From positions 15,976,501-16,040,500 of the forward strand of contig JASXTE010000016.1 in the NCBI GenBank assembly GCA_030280995.1: a stretch of 64,000 bases of DNA, in the 5' to 3' direction. This stretch comes from Hemileia vastatrix. Lineage: Eukaryota; Basidiomycota; Pucciniomycetes; Pucciniales; Zaghouaniaceae. Position 1 is the stretch's first letter, and each line of letters begins with the position of its first letter. A program made the translations under genes and the position numbers. The notes under the pieces are model-generated. The model worked only from the letters and a program-made list of their open reading frames with translations. It did not search any database and was not told where the DNA came from. Positions 1 to 11,433 of this stretch are shown one piece after another.

Positions 1-8
1 TAAAAAAG

Positions 9-392
9 ATGCACTTGAATCAGCAATTCAGAAATCTCTCCACTCACATCAAGGATTTGAGGTCAGAAAATCTCAAGCTGAGGTCAAGAACAGATTCTCT
101 AGAAGACAAGGTAAGAAAAATAGAGTCCCTTCTTCAAGAGAAGAGGAAACCTTCCCCTCCCCCAAAAGCCCTTCCACAATTGGCCCCCAAGCAACCAGAA
201 AAGGTGGAAGTGTCAAAGTGGCAGTGGGATTGGTTGAACACCCAGTGGGATTATCTGTCCCAGCATCAGCAGCCTCAAATGCCTCAGGCAGGTCTGTCAA
301 GAACCAGTCAGTTCAACCCCACACCTCCTCACCCTTATCAAGGAGGCAGAAAAAGAAAAAACAATATTCAGATCTTGCCCAAGCCTTGGTAA
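9..392 (+). pseudogene. Leader ORF (ORF1) of element 1, 3' part
   Basis: Small basic, Pro/Gln-rich protein of unknown function, cut by the window start. Visible parts are a short predicted coiled coil (residues about 5-45), a proline-rich stretch, the motif VSKWQWDW, an HPY motif, a basic patch and the terminal Pro-Trp followed by TAA. The same order of motifs and the same ending occur in the leader ORFs of elements 2 and 3. Its last ~175 nt overlap the start of the Gag-Pol frame, which lies in the -1 register. The reading frame here is open, but the downstream element is dead, so it is probably a relic. No known family is recognised. Confidence 0.6.
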
Positions 393-3300
393 GCACCTCT
401 ATTGAATCTAAAGTACCATTTCTTCTTGCTGATTCAGTTCCTTCAGGTAATTCTGGAAGAGGAGATGAAACTGTGAGACCAGTAGAGCCTGAGAAGAGTA
501 GACAAATCACTCATGTGTCTAATCCTTTAGTTTTAATTGCTACTTCAATGATAAATCCTGATATGGCTATTATTGATGAAACACTTGATCCTGAATTCTA
601 TGAGAATCTGGAACGTTATTCTGTTTCCCTATTAAGAAATACTCCAGATGTAGCTTAAATTAATGATGAATATTTAAGGGATATTATTGCTAAAAAAAAT
701 CATATAATGAACAATATGCAATTGACTCAAAAATTTAATAGTTTGTTAACTGAACATGGTTACCAATCATTGAGAAGTGAATTACAAAGAGTTCATGATG
801 ATTTGTTTAAGTACAAAGTAACTCATGAAAAGAAAGTTGCTTTATGGCAAAATATTAAAAATGATTTGTCTAAATTACAAGATACTGTGTCTATCTATTT
901 CCAGGAGCTAGAGATAGATAAGATGAACCTGAAAAGATTGAGTGATCATTATTCATCTTTTCAAAATGAAAATCAGTTATCTTTTTGAAACAATCAATGA
1001 GAGTTTATCTAGTCTTCCAAGAGTGAAAGACAGACTAACAACCATTGAAGAGAAAGTGAACTGATTGGTTAATGATCAAAAATATTCTGAAATTTCTTTA
1101 AAGGAACGTATGGTACAGGATTCCCCAAGTTTACCTGTTGCTAGTTAATCTAAAGTAAAATTAGTTTCAGAAATACCTGTTGATACCACTGAGTTTCCAT
1201 CAAAAATTGATGATGCACCAGGATCTTCAACAGAAGGATTAAACAATGAGCTTACTGCCAAATTGGAATTATTAAAGCTTCTTCTCACTCAGAAACAAGC
1301 TTGTAATAAGGAGACTACTTCAAATCAAAAGAATTGGCCAAAAATTGACCAGTATCCAACATTTGATGGTGACTCTTCCTCTGATTGGCAGCAATTCATT
1401 TACAGGATTGATATTCTAAAAAATTCTTACAAGCTCCCAGATGAGGAAATCGTGTCAAAATTAATTTCTTTATTTACCAATGTAGCCCTAATGTGGTATG
1501 AATCTGTCCTCTTGGATAGGAATGACTACTCATGGGAAGATTGGAATAAATTAATTAAAGCACAATTTGGTGGTTCAAAGTTTAGGTTAGCTCAACAAAG
1601 ACAGTATGAAGAAGCCAGATATAGCTCTTCTTCTTGTAAAAAACCTATTGAGTTCCTGATGAAACTTGTGAAAATCCTGAGGGCAATGGACCCAGATATG
1701 GAGTTTGAATAATGGAAGGACATTATCCTCTATAAATTACCTATGTCTCTGAGAGACTTAATAGTTGCTAGGACTGAGTTCTCAAGAGAACCTTCTTCTT
1801 TTATTAATACTTTTAATGAGATCCTTTTAAATAACAAGTATGATCATAGAAGATTCATTCCTAGAACTTCATTGAAGAAAACCTCTAATTACCAACAGAA
1901 ACCTCTGGAAAAGGTTGGTAAACCTTCTGCCCCTGTTGCACCTAAAAATTATGCAACAAACACTTACTTTGAATGCAGAAAGTCTTGGAAGAAAGGAAAT
2001 GTTTGTGACAAGAAAATAAAGCTTGTTGAACAGACAGATAAACATGCTTATGACACAGTTGCACTGGATGATACTTTAGGTGATTTTGCCAGCAATATTT
2101 CATATGAATCTCACCAGAAAATTTTAATTCTGGAAGAGGATATTCATTATTTAAATAATATTGATATTGAGAATAATAATTTATCTACAGTAGAAGATGC
2201 TGAGATCATAAGAAATCTTAAGGACAGCTCAATTATTATTGCCACTCTCAAGGCTCCAGTCTTGATTAATGGAAATAACATTGAGGTTGTCTTAGTACCT
2301 GGAGCTGGAGGAAGTGTAGTATCAGAAAACGAACTTGCTTCAGTGGACCAGGATTATAAATAAAAACTTATGCCTATTATTTCTGAGAATTGGAGAGGTT
2401 ATGGCTCTCTTTTGTCCCCCATTGGTAAATACAAAGTCAGAGTATTTTTCAAATATAACCATGGTTTTGTAAGAGCTATGTGTGATTTTGTTGTCATGAA
2501 AAATGATAACTTAAGCAGTTGGTTCATTGTGGGAAATGATATTTTAGCTAAATATGGCATAAAATTGGATCCTTCAAACCAATGTTTCACAATGGGGATG
2601 AATGGGAAGAGAAAATTTGAGATTTCCACTCCCAAAAAATTATTAACACCAGGATTAAACACATGTCATTCTGTTTTTCAATATAAAGAAAGATCTACAA
2701 AAGAAATGCCGGCCCTTTCTTCTGAAATCAACAATGCTTCTTTTGGAGAATAACGTTTTGGTGAGGAAAAAGATTCCATCATTCAATTGATAAAATCTTT
2801 TCCTATGGCCTTTGCTCATGGGTCACATGAACTAGGATTAGTTAAAGAAGAAATGAGACTGTCATTATCTTGTCCATTAACTGACATACCACCTAGTTTA
2901 AAGAAGAAGCCTTATCCTACTTTTCCCACAAAGAGAAAATATATTGAAGAAATTATCTCTACCATTTTAAAAATGAATATTATTGAAAAGGTAGTTGAAA
3001 CACCTAAATATTGTGTTATCTCACCTGTCCTAATTTCTTATGAGAAAGATAAAGCCAGGTTATGTGGTGATTATAGAGCATTGAATACTTATACTGTTGA
3101 TGATATCTATCCTTTACTTAGAATTAGCTCTATACATGCTACTTTACAGGGTGCTAAATATATCAGCTGTTTGGATGGTAACAAAGGATATCACCAGGTA
3201 CCTGTTGAGAAAAATTCTCAGAATTTTCTGATGATTGCTACTCATATGGGTATTTATAAGTACATTAGGATGCCATTTGGCCCTAAAAATGCCCCTTCAG

Positions 3301-5829
3301 TTTTTCAAAAAGTCATGGATAACACATTCCATCAAGAGATAATTGAAGGATGGCTGATGGTTTATATTGATGATATCATTATATTCTCAAAAAAATTTGA
3401 GGACCATCTTAAACACCTGTGTAAAGTATTCCAGAAAATGGATGAAATAAATATGACACTTTCTTTGAAGAAATGTAAATTTGGTTTCCATTCTTTAAAA
3501 GTTCTTGGTCATGTTGTTTCAGGCTTACAGATATGTGTTGACCAGAACAAAGTGGCAGCCATACAACAGGTGAAGGTTCCTACTACAGTTAGAGAGCTAC
3601 AGAGTTTTATGATAATGTGTGGATACTATAGACAGTATATTAAAAATTACCAAGTCATAGCTTTACCCCTCAACCAATTGACTAGAAAGGATGTTGCTTT
3701 TGTCTGCAATAGTGAAAGACAAAGAGCCTTTCACACTAAGAAACACTGTTTGAGGTCAGCACCTATTCTCGCTTTGCCTGACTTTAATCAACCATTTGTT
3801 TTGTACACTGATGCCAGTTTTATTGGTCTTGGTGCTGCTCTCCATAAAAAACAAGTGATGAATGATAAAGTATCATAAGTAGTAATTTGTTATATTTCAT
3901 GAACCTTGAGAAATAGTGAATTGAAATATGGTGCCACTCAACTGGAGTGTTTAGCAGTATTGTGGGCTATAGAGAAGCTAAATTATTATCTGGATGACCA
4001 GAAGTATGAAATTTTCACTGACTGCAGTGCAGTTAAATCCCTCTTAAACTTGAAAGCACCTAACAGACATATTTTCAGATGGCAGCTAGCTGTTCAAGAA
4101 TAAAGAGGGAGGATGAAAAAAATTCATAAGGCTGGTATTTTTCACTCAAATGTGGATATGTTATCAAGGTTACCTTTGCCAAATTATGACTCAAATTATG
4201 CATATGTTACTGAAGATGAGATAGTTCATATTCATGGAATATATGTGGTTTATATGGAGGAAGAGCTATTACAGCTTATTTGGAATTCATATGATAAGGA
4301 CACTGACTTAAAAAAGTTATGTACTATATTAAATGATCCAAAGAATGCTTCAATACAAGCATTAATTAAAACTCTCCCACCAAAGTACCAGAAGGCTTTG
4401 GAAAAAGGTAAATTTTCAATTGATGAAGGATATCTATATTATAGAAGAAAGATGAGTAATGTTATTGTTATTCCTCCTTCTATGAAAGAAATCATCTTGA
4501 AAATTTGTCATGATGACATATTGGTTGGACATTTTGATCTTGAGAAAACAATGATCAGAATTAAGAGCACTGCTTGCTGGGTTAATATGTCTGAAGACAC
4601 CAAACTATATGTTGAATCCTGTGATTCTTTACAAAAATCAAAAATATTGACTGGTAAAAAAAAAATTAATGCAAAATATTGAACCTCCTGATGCACCATG
4701 GAAAATAATAAACATGGGCTTTGTAACAGGATTACCCATTTCTGGGAATGAAAGTTATAACTCTTTCTGGGTTATTGTGGACAGATTAACAAAAATGTGT
4801 AAATTTATCCCTACCCACAAGGAATTTTCCACTAAGGAATTAGCTTTCTTGTGGTGGTCTCATATGTTTAATACTGCTTGTTTTTCTAAGGCCATAATCT
4901 CTGATAGAGACCCTAAATTTGCTTCTGAATTTTAGATTTCTCTGATGAATGTTTGTGATTGTGATCTGAAACTTTCTACTGCCGCTCACCCCCAAAATGA
5001 TGGATTAGCTTAAAGAATGATTCAGACCTTAGATGACATGATAAGAAGGTATTGTGCCTTTGGCCTTGAGTACAAAGACAATGAAAGATTCACTCATGAT
5101 TGGGTCACCTTACTTCCTGGGTTGGAATTCGCTTATAATAGCACTGTTCATTCTGTTACTCAGAAAATGCCTTTTGAGCTCTGGCTTGGATATGTTCCAA
5201 ATACTCCTGTCCAAATTTTCAATAATAAAATACCTAAATTGGATTTACATCTAGGTGTGAAATATTTTATTCATATGCAAAAACTTTGCAGAAGTCTTGC
5301 TCACAAATGTATTGAAAAATCCTTTAAATATGAGATGAAGAGATGGGACAAATCCAATAAAGAATACACTTTTAAAAAGGGTGATGAAGTACTGATCTCT
5401 ACAGTCCACTTCAATTTACAAGGTAATAACAAATTAAAAAACCCATTTGTAGGTCCATTTGTTGTCAGAAGAACGGTTGGTGATAATGCAGTTGAAGTTA
5501 TTATGTATTCTACATATGACAGAAAACATCCTGTTTTTCTAATATCTCTTCTGAAACCTTACACATCCAATAGTGATTTATTTCACAAAAGGAGGGGAAG
5601 ACCAAAGAAGACCACTAATGAAATCACTGAGAAAGAAGAAATTGATAAGAATCCAAATGACAGAAAAGTTATTTCTGAAAAAGGTACTGAATACTTATTG
5701 AGATTCAAGAATAAATCTTCTGAATATTATTCTTGGATATCTGGGAATGAGATATCTAATATTTCTACTCTGCCAAAGAAATATAAAAAGAAAAATAAAG
5801 CATTTTTTTTATTGTTTTTTTTAGAATGA
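218..5829 (+). pseudogene. Gag-Pol polyprotein of element 1 (multiply interrupted)
   Basis: Degenerate Gag-Pol. In order: Gag core (QKNWPKIDQYPTFDGDSSSD near 1330), a damaged zinc knuckle near 1970 (first Cys kept, second CxxC position changed), protease near 2290 with its catalytic D-S/T-G replaced by V-P-G, RT (about 2890-3700, YIDD kept near 3365), RNase H (3800-4100), integrase zinc domain and core (4500-5020), integrase C-terminus, and a chromodomain at 5640-5790. Frames are interrupted at about 659, 988, 1712, 2363, 2753, 3880, 4103, 4682, 4935 and 5016. The RT was probably functional in the ancestor, but protease loss and the stops make this copy inactive. Boundaries follow alignment to element 3 by eye. 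Confidence 0.9.
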
Positions 5830-5834
5830 GGGAG

Positions 5835-5976
5835 TGTCAGCCAGGCTTCTAGACTTACCCAGTAAAATAATTTATTATTTACTGGGATGAAGCCACACCT
5901 TTTTATTTCCTATTTTATTATTAGTTATAGTATATTTACTTTAAAATTACTTTTAATAAACTAACTAATTACAATA
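5835..5976 (+). repeat. 3' LTR of element 1, left part
   Basis: Starts TGTCAGCCAGGC, the same start as the LTRs of element 3, directly after a poly-T stretch and a purine-rich tract (GAATGAGGGAG, 5824-5834) that fits a polypurine tract. It stops abruptly at 5976, where the inverted repeat of the Harbinger-like element begins. Confidence 0.85.
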
Positions 5977-5991
5977 GGGGGTATCAATGTT
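5977..5991 (+). repeat. Left terminal inverted repeat of the Harbinger-like element
   Basis: GGGGGTATCAATGTT, the exact reverse complement of 13060-13074. The next ~130 bp hold subterminal AATTGCAG/CTGCAT-type short inverted motifs (6000-6040). Confidence 0.9.
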
Positions 5992-6315
5992 GACCGATCC
6001 ACAATTAAATTAATTGCAGAAAATAATCTGCATACCCCAATTATCTTCCACAATTATTTTTGCTCATAATTGGGTTATAAGACACTTTATGTGTCAATGT
6101 TCAACTCTTATCCAACATTTTTTTACTCAATTTTTCATAACCACATCTTGGACAACTTTCTGTCATAACCACATCTTGGACTACTCTCTGGATATGGCTT
6201 TTATCTTGATTTGCACTCACATTCTCATACCATCCTGTCCATTCTATCCGCTCAGAACCCCTCACCATCTCATCTGCTTGTTTCTGCTCCTTTTCATCTT
6301 CATTTATATTTTAAC

Positions 6316-7775
6316 ATGCCTCGTCGTCCTAGATCTTCTCAAAGGCAGCCATCACCCAGTTGTTCTTCAAATCTCACTACTCCCTCTTTCCCCTGCTCAG
6401 CTGAGAAATCTAAGACCGTTCAATTAAAAAAATATGATCATCTAATTCTTATCAACTGGCTGAAAACCAAATCTAACTATGATTCTTTTTTTGGTACTGA
6501 GTATGTGACTAAAGTAGGACGGCCCCCAGCATCAAAAGTTAATGGCTATCTTCTAATGGTGAATGAATTACGGAATAAGACCAAGGAAAGGATTGATCTT
6601 TTGCCTAAACAGATGTCTGAACGCTTCAAGAATTACCAAACCAAATACAAGAAGGCAAAGGCTCTTTCATCTTCCACTGGTTTTGGCGTTACTGACATCG
6701 ATATAACTAAGGGCATCAAATCCATAGACAATAAACTTGAATCTTTATGTCCTTACTTTAAAGAGATGGATGCAATTTTTGGAGAGCAAGCTGATGTTAA
6801 TCCTGTAAACATGTTGAATGGAGAAGATCATATCTCCAATCATGATGTTGAAGCAAATCTTTTCCCATCTTCTTCCTCCACTCAAGCCTCCCCTCATTTG
6901 AATGAGACAAATCTAGATAGCTTTTCTGTAGATCCTATTGGTGATTTAACCCAACCAAATCTAACTCAGGTCTGTTTCTTTTTTCTTTTATCTTATCAAT
7001 TCTAATTTTTTTATTTACTTATCTTTTTATTATTTCTTAAAAGGCTGATGAACAAACCCAGGATCCTCAATCAACTGAGTCTGAAGGTAGTGACAATGAT
7101 GAGGAGAAAAATATGACCTTCAACAAGAAGGGTAGGGCTTCAAGTAGTCTAAATTTCCACTCCCAAAGAAGAAGAAAAAGTGATACTTAATCACAAACCC
7201 CTTTTTCATCTATGGAACAATTTTTAGAGAAATGTGATGCTGGTAAGTGATACCGTAACTCTTATTACTTTACTCTGCTTTTCTTCTACTTTATATTAAT
7301 TTTTATTATCACTCTAGAACAAGTGGAAATTGCCAAAGAGACTCTAAGCTTTGAAAAGAAGAAATACAAGCTCTCTTTCAGGAGGGATGATAGGCTACAA
7401 GATTTGGAAGGGAGGAAGTACAAGCTCTCTTTACGGAAGGATGATTGGGCCCGAGATTTGGAGGAGAGGAAGTATGAGCTCTCTTTATGGAAGGATGATC
7501 GGGCCCAAGATTTTGAGGAGAGGAAGTACAAGCTCTCTTTAAAGAAGGATGGTCAAGCCCAAGATTTGGAGTAGAAGAAGTTTGAGTTAACTCTAAGTTT
7601 TGAAAAATCAAAAAAAGATGAGAAAACACTTGAACATCAAAACCTATTAGAGCAGATGAAATATAAGTTTGATCATGAAGAAAATTCAAAAAAGAAAGAT
7701 TTCTTGATAGAATGTGTTAAAGCTAATAAATCTGTTGAGGAAATTGAACTTTTAAAGAAATTTTTGGGTGAATAG
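6316..7775 (+). pseudogene. Myb/SANT-like DNA-binding protein of the Harbinger element (three exons, two nonsense codons)
   Basis: Likely DNA-binding partner of the Harbinger transposase, inferred from position and from the family. Exon 1 is 6316-6969, then an intron at 6970-7043 (GTCTGT to AAAAG), exon 2 at 7044-7242, an intron at 7243-7317 (GTAAGT to CTCTAG) and exon 3 at 7318-7775. Phases fit exactly. Exon 1 has a short Ser/Pro-rich start, then a trihelix/Myb-like region (YDHLILINWLKTKSNYDSFF, residues about 40-60) and the conserved tail LESLCPYFKEMDAIFG. Exon 3 encodes four 18-residue repeats of the type DLEERKYKLSLKKD, probably coiled coil, then a Lys/Glu-rich end. Stops at 7188 (exon 2) and 7572 (exon 3) break it. 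The ATG at 6316 starts MPRRPRSS; an upstream in-frame start at 6211 would add an unlikely hydrophobic extension. Confidence 0.75.
7359..7580 (+). repeat. 54-bp tandem repeat, about 4 copies, coding
   Basis: Within exon 3 of the Myb-like gene, a 54-bp unit (AGGAAGTACAAGCTCTCTTT and so on) repeats with few changes and encodes an 18-residue charged repeat. The length keeps the frame, so copy number can change without breaking the protein. Confidence 0.85.
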
Positions 7776-7919
7776 TTTTTTTTATTTCTCTCACACTTCA
7801 ACTGTTCATATTTATTTGTACATAAAATTTACAATGATTTCCTGTATTTCATTACTCTATCAATCATTACTTGAATTTTAGTATTTTAATGTTAAATATT
7901 CTTTTTTTAAATAAAATAT

Positions 7920-8330
7920 TCATGAAGTAAGGGGTGGGTATCACCAAAATTCTTTCATTTCATGAATCTTGAAAGTCTTATATGAAACTTTGGCTTTACT
8001 ACCCCCTGCATTTTACCAGTATCCCCAAAATTCTTACATGTCAAGAATTTCACAAGTCTTATAAGAAATTTTGGCAACCCCCCCCCCTGGATTTTATAGA
8101 AGTAAGGGATGGGTATCACCAAAAAATTTTCACCAAAATATTTACAAGTCAAAAAAATTCTATATCTGTTTTAAAAAATTGGAAATACTCTCCCCTGCAT
8201 TTTGTTGAAGCAAGGGGTGGGTATCACCAAAATTTTTCTAAGTCATCAATTTCACATGTCAGATTTGAAAATTTGGCAATAAACCCCCCTGCATTTTATT
8301 GAAGGAAGGGGTGGAAGTCATCTAAATTAA
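7920..8330. repeat. Degenerate minisatellite, about 4 units
   Basis: Noncoding spacer between the Myb-like and TET/JBP-like genes. The block GAAGTAAGGGGTGGGTATCA recurs near 7925, 8099, 8208 and, degraded, 8302. Each is followed by an AT-rich part and a CCCCCTGCATTTTA block. Spacing is irregular (about 94-174 bp). No gene is seen in it. Confidence 0.8.
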
Positions 8331-8614
8331 ATATAATTGCATAAATTATTAAATAAATATCTAATATATATCAATTTCCCTAGTTTAAAGTAATGACAAT
8401 TCCTCAAGCCAAAATGCAGATCAAATATAGAACCAAAAGTTTGGGACTTTCCACAGGTATAGGCTAGAGGAACCCCATGAAACAAATAAATGTTATCATG
8501 ATTACCTGTTATACAAACAAAGGTCATTAGCTCATCACTTTACTTGAGCAAATTGATATATAAAAAATATTTATTAAAAATTTATGAAAAAATATAAAAT
8601 TTTCAATGACAACT

Positions 8615-9973
8615 CTAATCCCCATACTTTTTGGATCCAGATAAAGTTTTTTTAAATCGACTGACTTTACCTTCTTTATTTACCTTTTTGATTCTTTGAA
8701 TCAACTTATGACTGATTTGAAATGAGCAACCAAAATGTGTGAAATCTTGACAGGATTCCAAACCAGGAGGAGCTTTTGTTTTTTGATGATTATCCTTAGA
8801 AGAATTACAAATAGTTTTGATGATACCATTTCCCAAACCAAGATAAATGATGCACCAGTGGTCTGGAAAATATAAACCATGTCCTTTGATTTTAGCTGGA
8901 GATGGTATTGGTTGGCCAGTTATCAGATTGATATATGAGAATATACCAAAAGTAAGAAAATTGGCGTCATTCCCATTGTGGAATCCAGAATGAGTGATAA
9001 TAACATTAGAAAATAAAAGATATTTGTGGCTGATATCTTCCCATTTGGAGTCACACCAATTTGGTATTCCAACTTTGGTTGCAAGTTCATGATTTTTTTC
9101 AAATGCTTTATTACAGAGCTTTTTGAGTTGAAGAGCAAGAAAAGAGTTAAAGGAAGGTAGAGTGTCCCATAAGCAAAAATCTTCATCTTTTTGAGCTTAA
9201 GTGATATTTTTGAGCAATGAATATATGCCTATATAATTGAAATAAGTGAAATGATATTAAGAATGGAAAAAAAATTATTAGACATAACAAGAGAATATCC
9301 TTTAACAAAACCAGGTCTCCAACCAAATCCAATCATGATACCACCCAAAAAATTTGTATTCCTTATAGGTAACCAAACTAAAGCCATTTGATAAAGAGTT
9401 ATGATAAGATCCGATAGTTGATTAAAAGATTCATCTTTTACACCATCAAATGAATAAGCTTTCAAAATGAATTGAGCCTTATAAGTATTACTGATAGCCT
9501 CAACAACTTGATCATCTCCAAATTCAGTTAGATATTTGATATCTTCTGGTAATTTTTTTGGATATTGAATTTTTTTATCTACTTAAGTTTTATGAAAAGA
9601 AATTTTTGGGATATGACGAAAAAAAAATTTACAGAGATTTTTTTTTTCAGATATCTTTTCTTCTGATGAGAATGATTATCTTTATTTTTTTTGATTATTT
9701 AGAAGAAAAATTTTTTTTTTTCAGATTTCTTTTATTCTGATGAGACTGATTATCATTAATTTTTTTTGATGATTTAGAAGAAGAATTTTTTTTTTTCAGA
9801 TATCTTTTATTCTGATGAGACTGATTATCATTAATTTTTTTTGATGATTTAGAAGATGATTGTATTGAAGTTAATTTTGAAGAAGATGATAGAGATGATA
9901 AAGTTGAAGATGATAAAGAGGATAAAGATGAAGATGATAGAGAAGTAAGGGGTGAATCTGAAGAAGAAGACAT
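8615..9973 (-). pseudogene. TET/JBP-like 2-oxoglutarate/Fe(II) dioxygenase, transposon-borne, degraded
   Basis: Relic of the TET/JBP family, whose active members oxidise 5-methylcytosine or thymine in DNA. Reading 5' to 3' on the minus strand: a Ser-rich N-terminus from 9973 with a ~25-residue Lys/Asn-rich tandem repeat, then a core piece (9229-9590) with the family-like GFGWRPGFVKGYSLV, a break or intron near 9200-9228, and a continuous C-terminal piece (9200-8615). That piece has THSGFHNGND (the Fe-binding H..D region), GHGLYFPDHWC, a downstream His in SKDNHQKT and the tail DFTHFGCSFQIS. In the second copy of this window the corresponding tail reads FTRIGSSIQIS, so the Arg expected to hold 2-oxoglutarate is His here. 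Stops and frame breaks around 9590-9690 add to the evidence for inactivity. Family assignment rests on remembered motifs, not on a search. Confidence 0.65.
9640..9870 (-). repeat. ~75-bp tandem repeat, about 3 copies
   Basis: Three copies of a ~75-bp unit rich in poly-T (plus strand) with GATGAGACTGATTATCATTA. On the minus strand two copies encode SSKSSKKINDNQSHQNK repeats near the N-terminus of the TET/JBP-like relic. Confidence 0.85.
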
Positions 9974-10449
9974 TTTTTTGATCTAAAAAAATTTAAATGT
10001 TAAAAAAAAATTCAACACATATTTTTAAAAAAAAACTCACGTAATAATATCTTTTAAAATAAAATTTTAAGCAAAATCCTTTTAAAAATTTTTTTAAAAA
10101 AATATAATAATTTTCAGTAAAAATTATTTCAAAAAAAAATACAAAAGAAAACCTGAAGTTTGGTTATAAAAAACCTTCACAGAAAATCCTGTCAAAATAA
10201 TTTAAAAAAAAATAAAAAAAATAAAATAAAAATCAGTAAAAGATAAATCAAAACAAAAAAATTTTAAAAAAAAAAATTTAAATTCAGTAAAATTATTTGG
10301 AAGAAAATTTAAAAATTAAAATCTAAACCTTTTTTGTTTTGTAATTTACAGGGAAAGACCTTAACAGAAAGTAAAAGATTTTTATTTTTTTTAAATTATG
10401 CCAAAAAAAAAAAAAAAAATTCATTTTAGTATGTTTTTTAAAAAATAGG

Positions 10450-10990
10450 TAACCCATCTTTAAATCCCATAAAAGTCCCCTTCCCCCCCCTTTATTTCCC
10501 TGAAATCCCCTATAAAATCCCTCCCTCCTTGCCTCAAAACCACCCTGAAATCCCCTCCTTGCCTGTCTCAAAATCCCCCTGAAACCCCCCCCTTCACCCC
10601 GCTTTATATGTTCCAAACCCCCCCTTTCCCCCCCTCTTTAGGTGCTTCAAACACCCCCCCCATTTAGGTCCCATCACCTCCTTCAACACCCCTTAAGCCT
10701 CCTCTAGCCCCTCCTTGTTCTTAAAGAACAAGGAGGGGTAGAGGTTGCTAAAGTGGAGGGGACCTAAAGGGGGGGAAGGGGGATTTTGAGGCGGTTAAAG
10801 AAAGGGGAAGGGGGGGTCATGAGGTGCCTAAAGAGAGGGGAAGGGGGGTTCATGAGGCACCTAAAGAGGGGGGAAAGGGGGGATTCGGGACAGGTAAAGA
10901 GGGTGAAATAAGGGGGACTTGAGGAAGGCAAAGAGAGGGGAGAAGGAGAGACTTGAGGCAGGTAAAGAGAGAGGAAAAGGGGTGAAGGAG
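10450..10990. repeat. G/C-rich fold-back minisatellite with a 21-bp core palindrome
   Basis: The left arm (about 10450-10722) is C-rich, the right arm (10723-10990) G-rich, and they are inverted copies of one another. Each arm is a run of ~35-45-bp units containing motifs such as GAGGCACCTAAAGAGGGGGG. The centre (10701-10744) is an almost perfect palindrome with a 21-bp stem, one bulged G and virtually no loop. Poly-A and poly-T tracts flank it (10380-10440 and 10985-11115). It lies between the transposase 3' end and the TET/JBP-like gene start. Many G-runs of 4-7 could also form quadruplexes. Confidence 0.85.
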
Positions 10991-11021
<31 letters not shown>

Positions 11022-11433
11022 GAGAAAAAAAAATTATTCTAACCTTGAAAATAAATAAAAAAGGACTTACAAAAAAAAAAAAAAAAAAAAAAAAAAAAGC
11101 AAAAAAAAAAAATTCATGATTAGCAAATAAAAAACAAGAAAAAAGAAAAAAAAAGACTTACCTGGTGAGATGAGTTGAGAAAAAAAAAGTAAAAAAAATA
11201 TTTGAGTGATGTTTGAGGAGAGGATGAAAAGGATATGAGTGATGAATGAAAAATAAAAATCACTGACAAAATATGCGATTTCATGTTGAGCTGGTGAAAG
11301 AAAACCAATGAGCCATCCAAAAAAAGATATTCACTGTAAATTCCAAAAAAATATGAATATGCAACAAACTAGAATACCAAACCAAGTGAATAAAGTACAC
11401 AAAGAGGACATTTGGAGAGTACAAAAAAATAAT

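Larger units (their letters stand above)
1..5976 (+). mobile_element. Ty3/Gypsy chromovirus, element 1 (decayed, 5' end outside window)
   Basis: Internal region and start of the 3' LTR of a chromodomain Gypsy element. The window opens inside its leader ORF, and pieces of Gag, zinc knuckle, protease, RT, RNase H, integrase and chromodomain follow in normal order. It aligns by eye along its whole length with element 3 (21005-37204), but at least ten stops and several indels break it. The stops include TAC to TAA (4101) and GAG to TAA (1710), which are transversions or multiple changes, so C-to-T mutagenesis (RIP) alone does not explain the decay. The 3' LTR begins at 5835 and is cut at 5976 by a DNA transposon. 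Confidence 0.93.

Noticed and set aside
1..5829. RIP-type C-to-T mutagenesis as the cause of decay of element 1
   Set aside because: Several stops arise by transversion (TAC to TAA) or multiple changes (GAG to TAA) relative to element 3, and indels are frequent.
8327..8527. Minus-strand 66-codon ORF with hydrophobic C-terminus
   Set aside because: No family features, lies in the spacer between two transposon genes, and length is expected by chance.
9558..9740. Plus-strand Phe/Lys-rich 60-codon ORF
   Set aside because: Antisense shadow of the Ser/Lys-rich repeats of the TET/JBP-like relic.
10919..11119. Lys/Glu-rich 66-codon ORF
   Set aside because: Translation of purine minisatellite and poly-A; low complexity without protein character.
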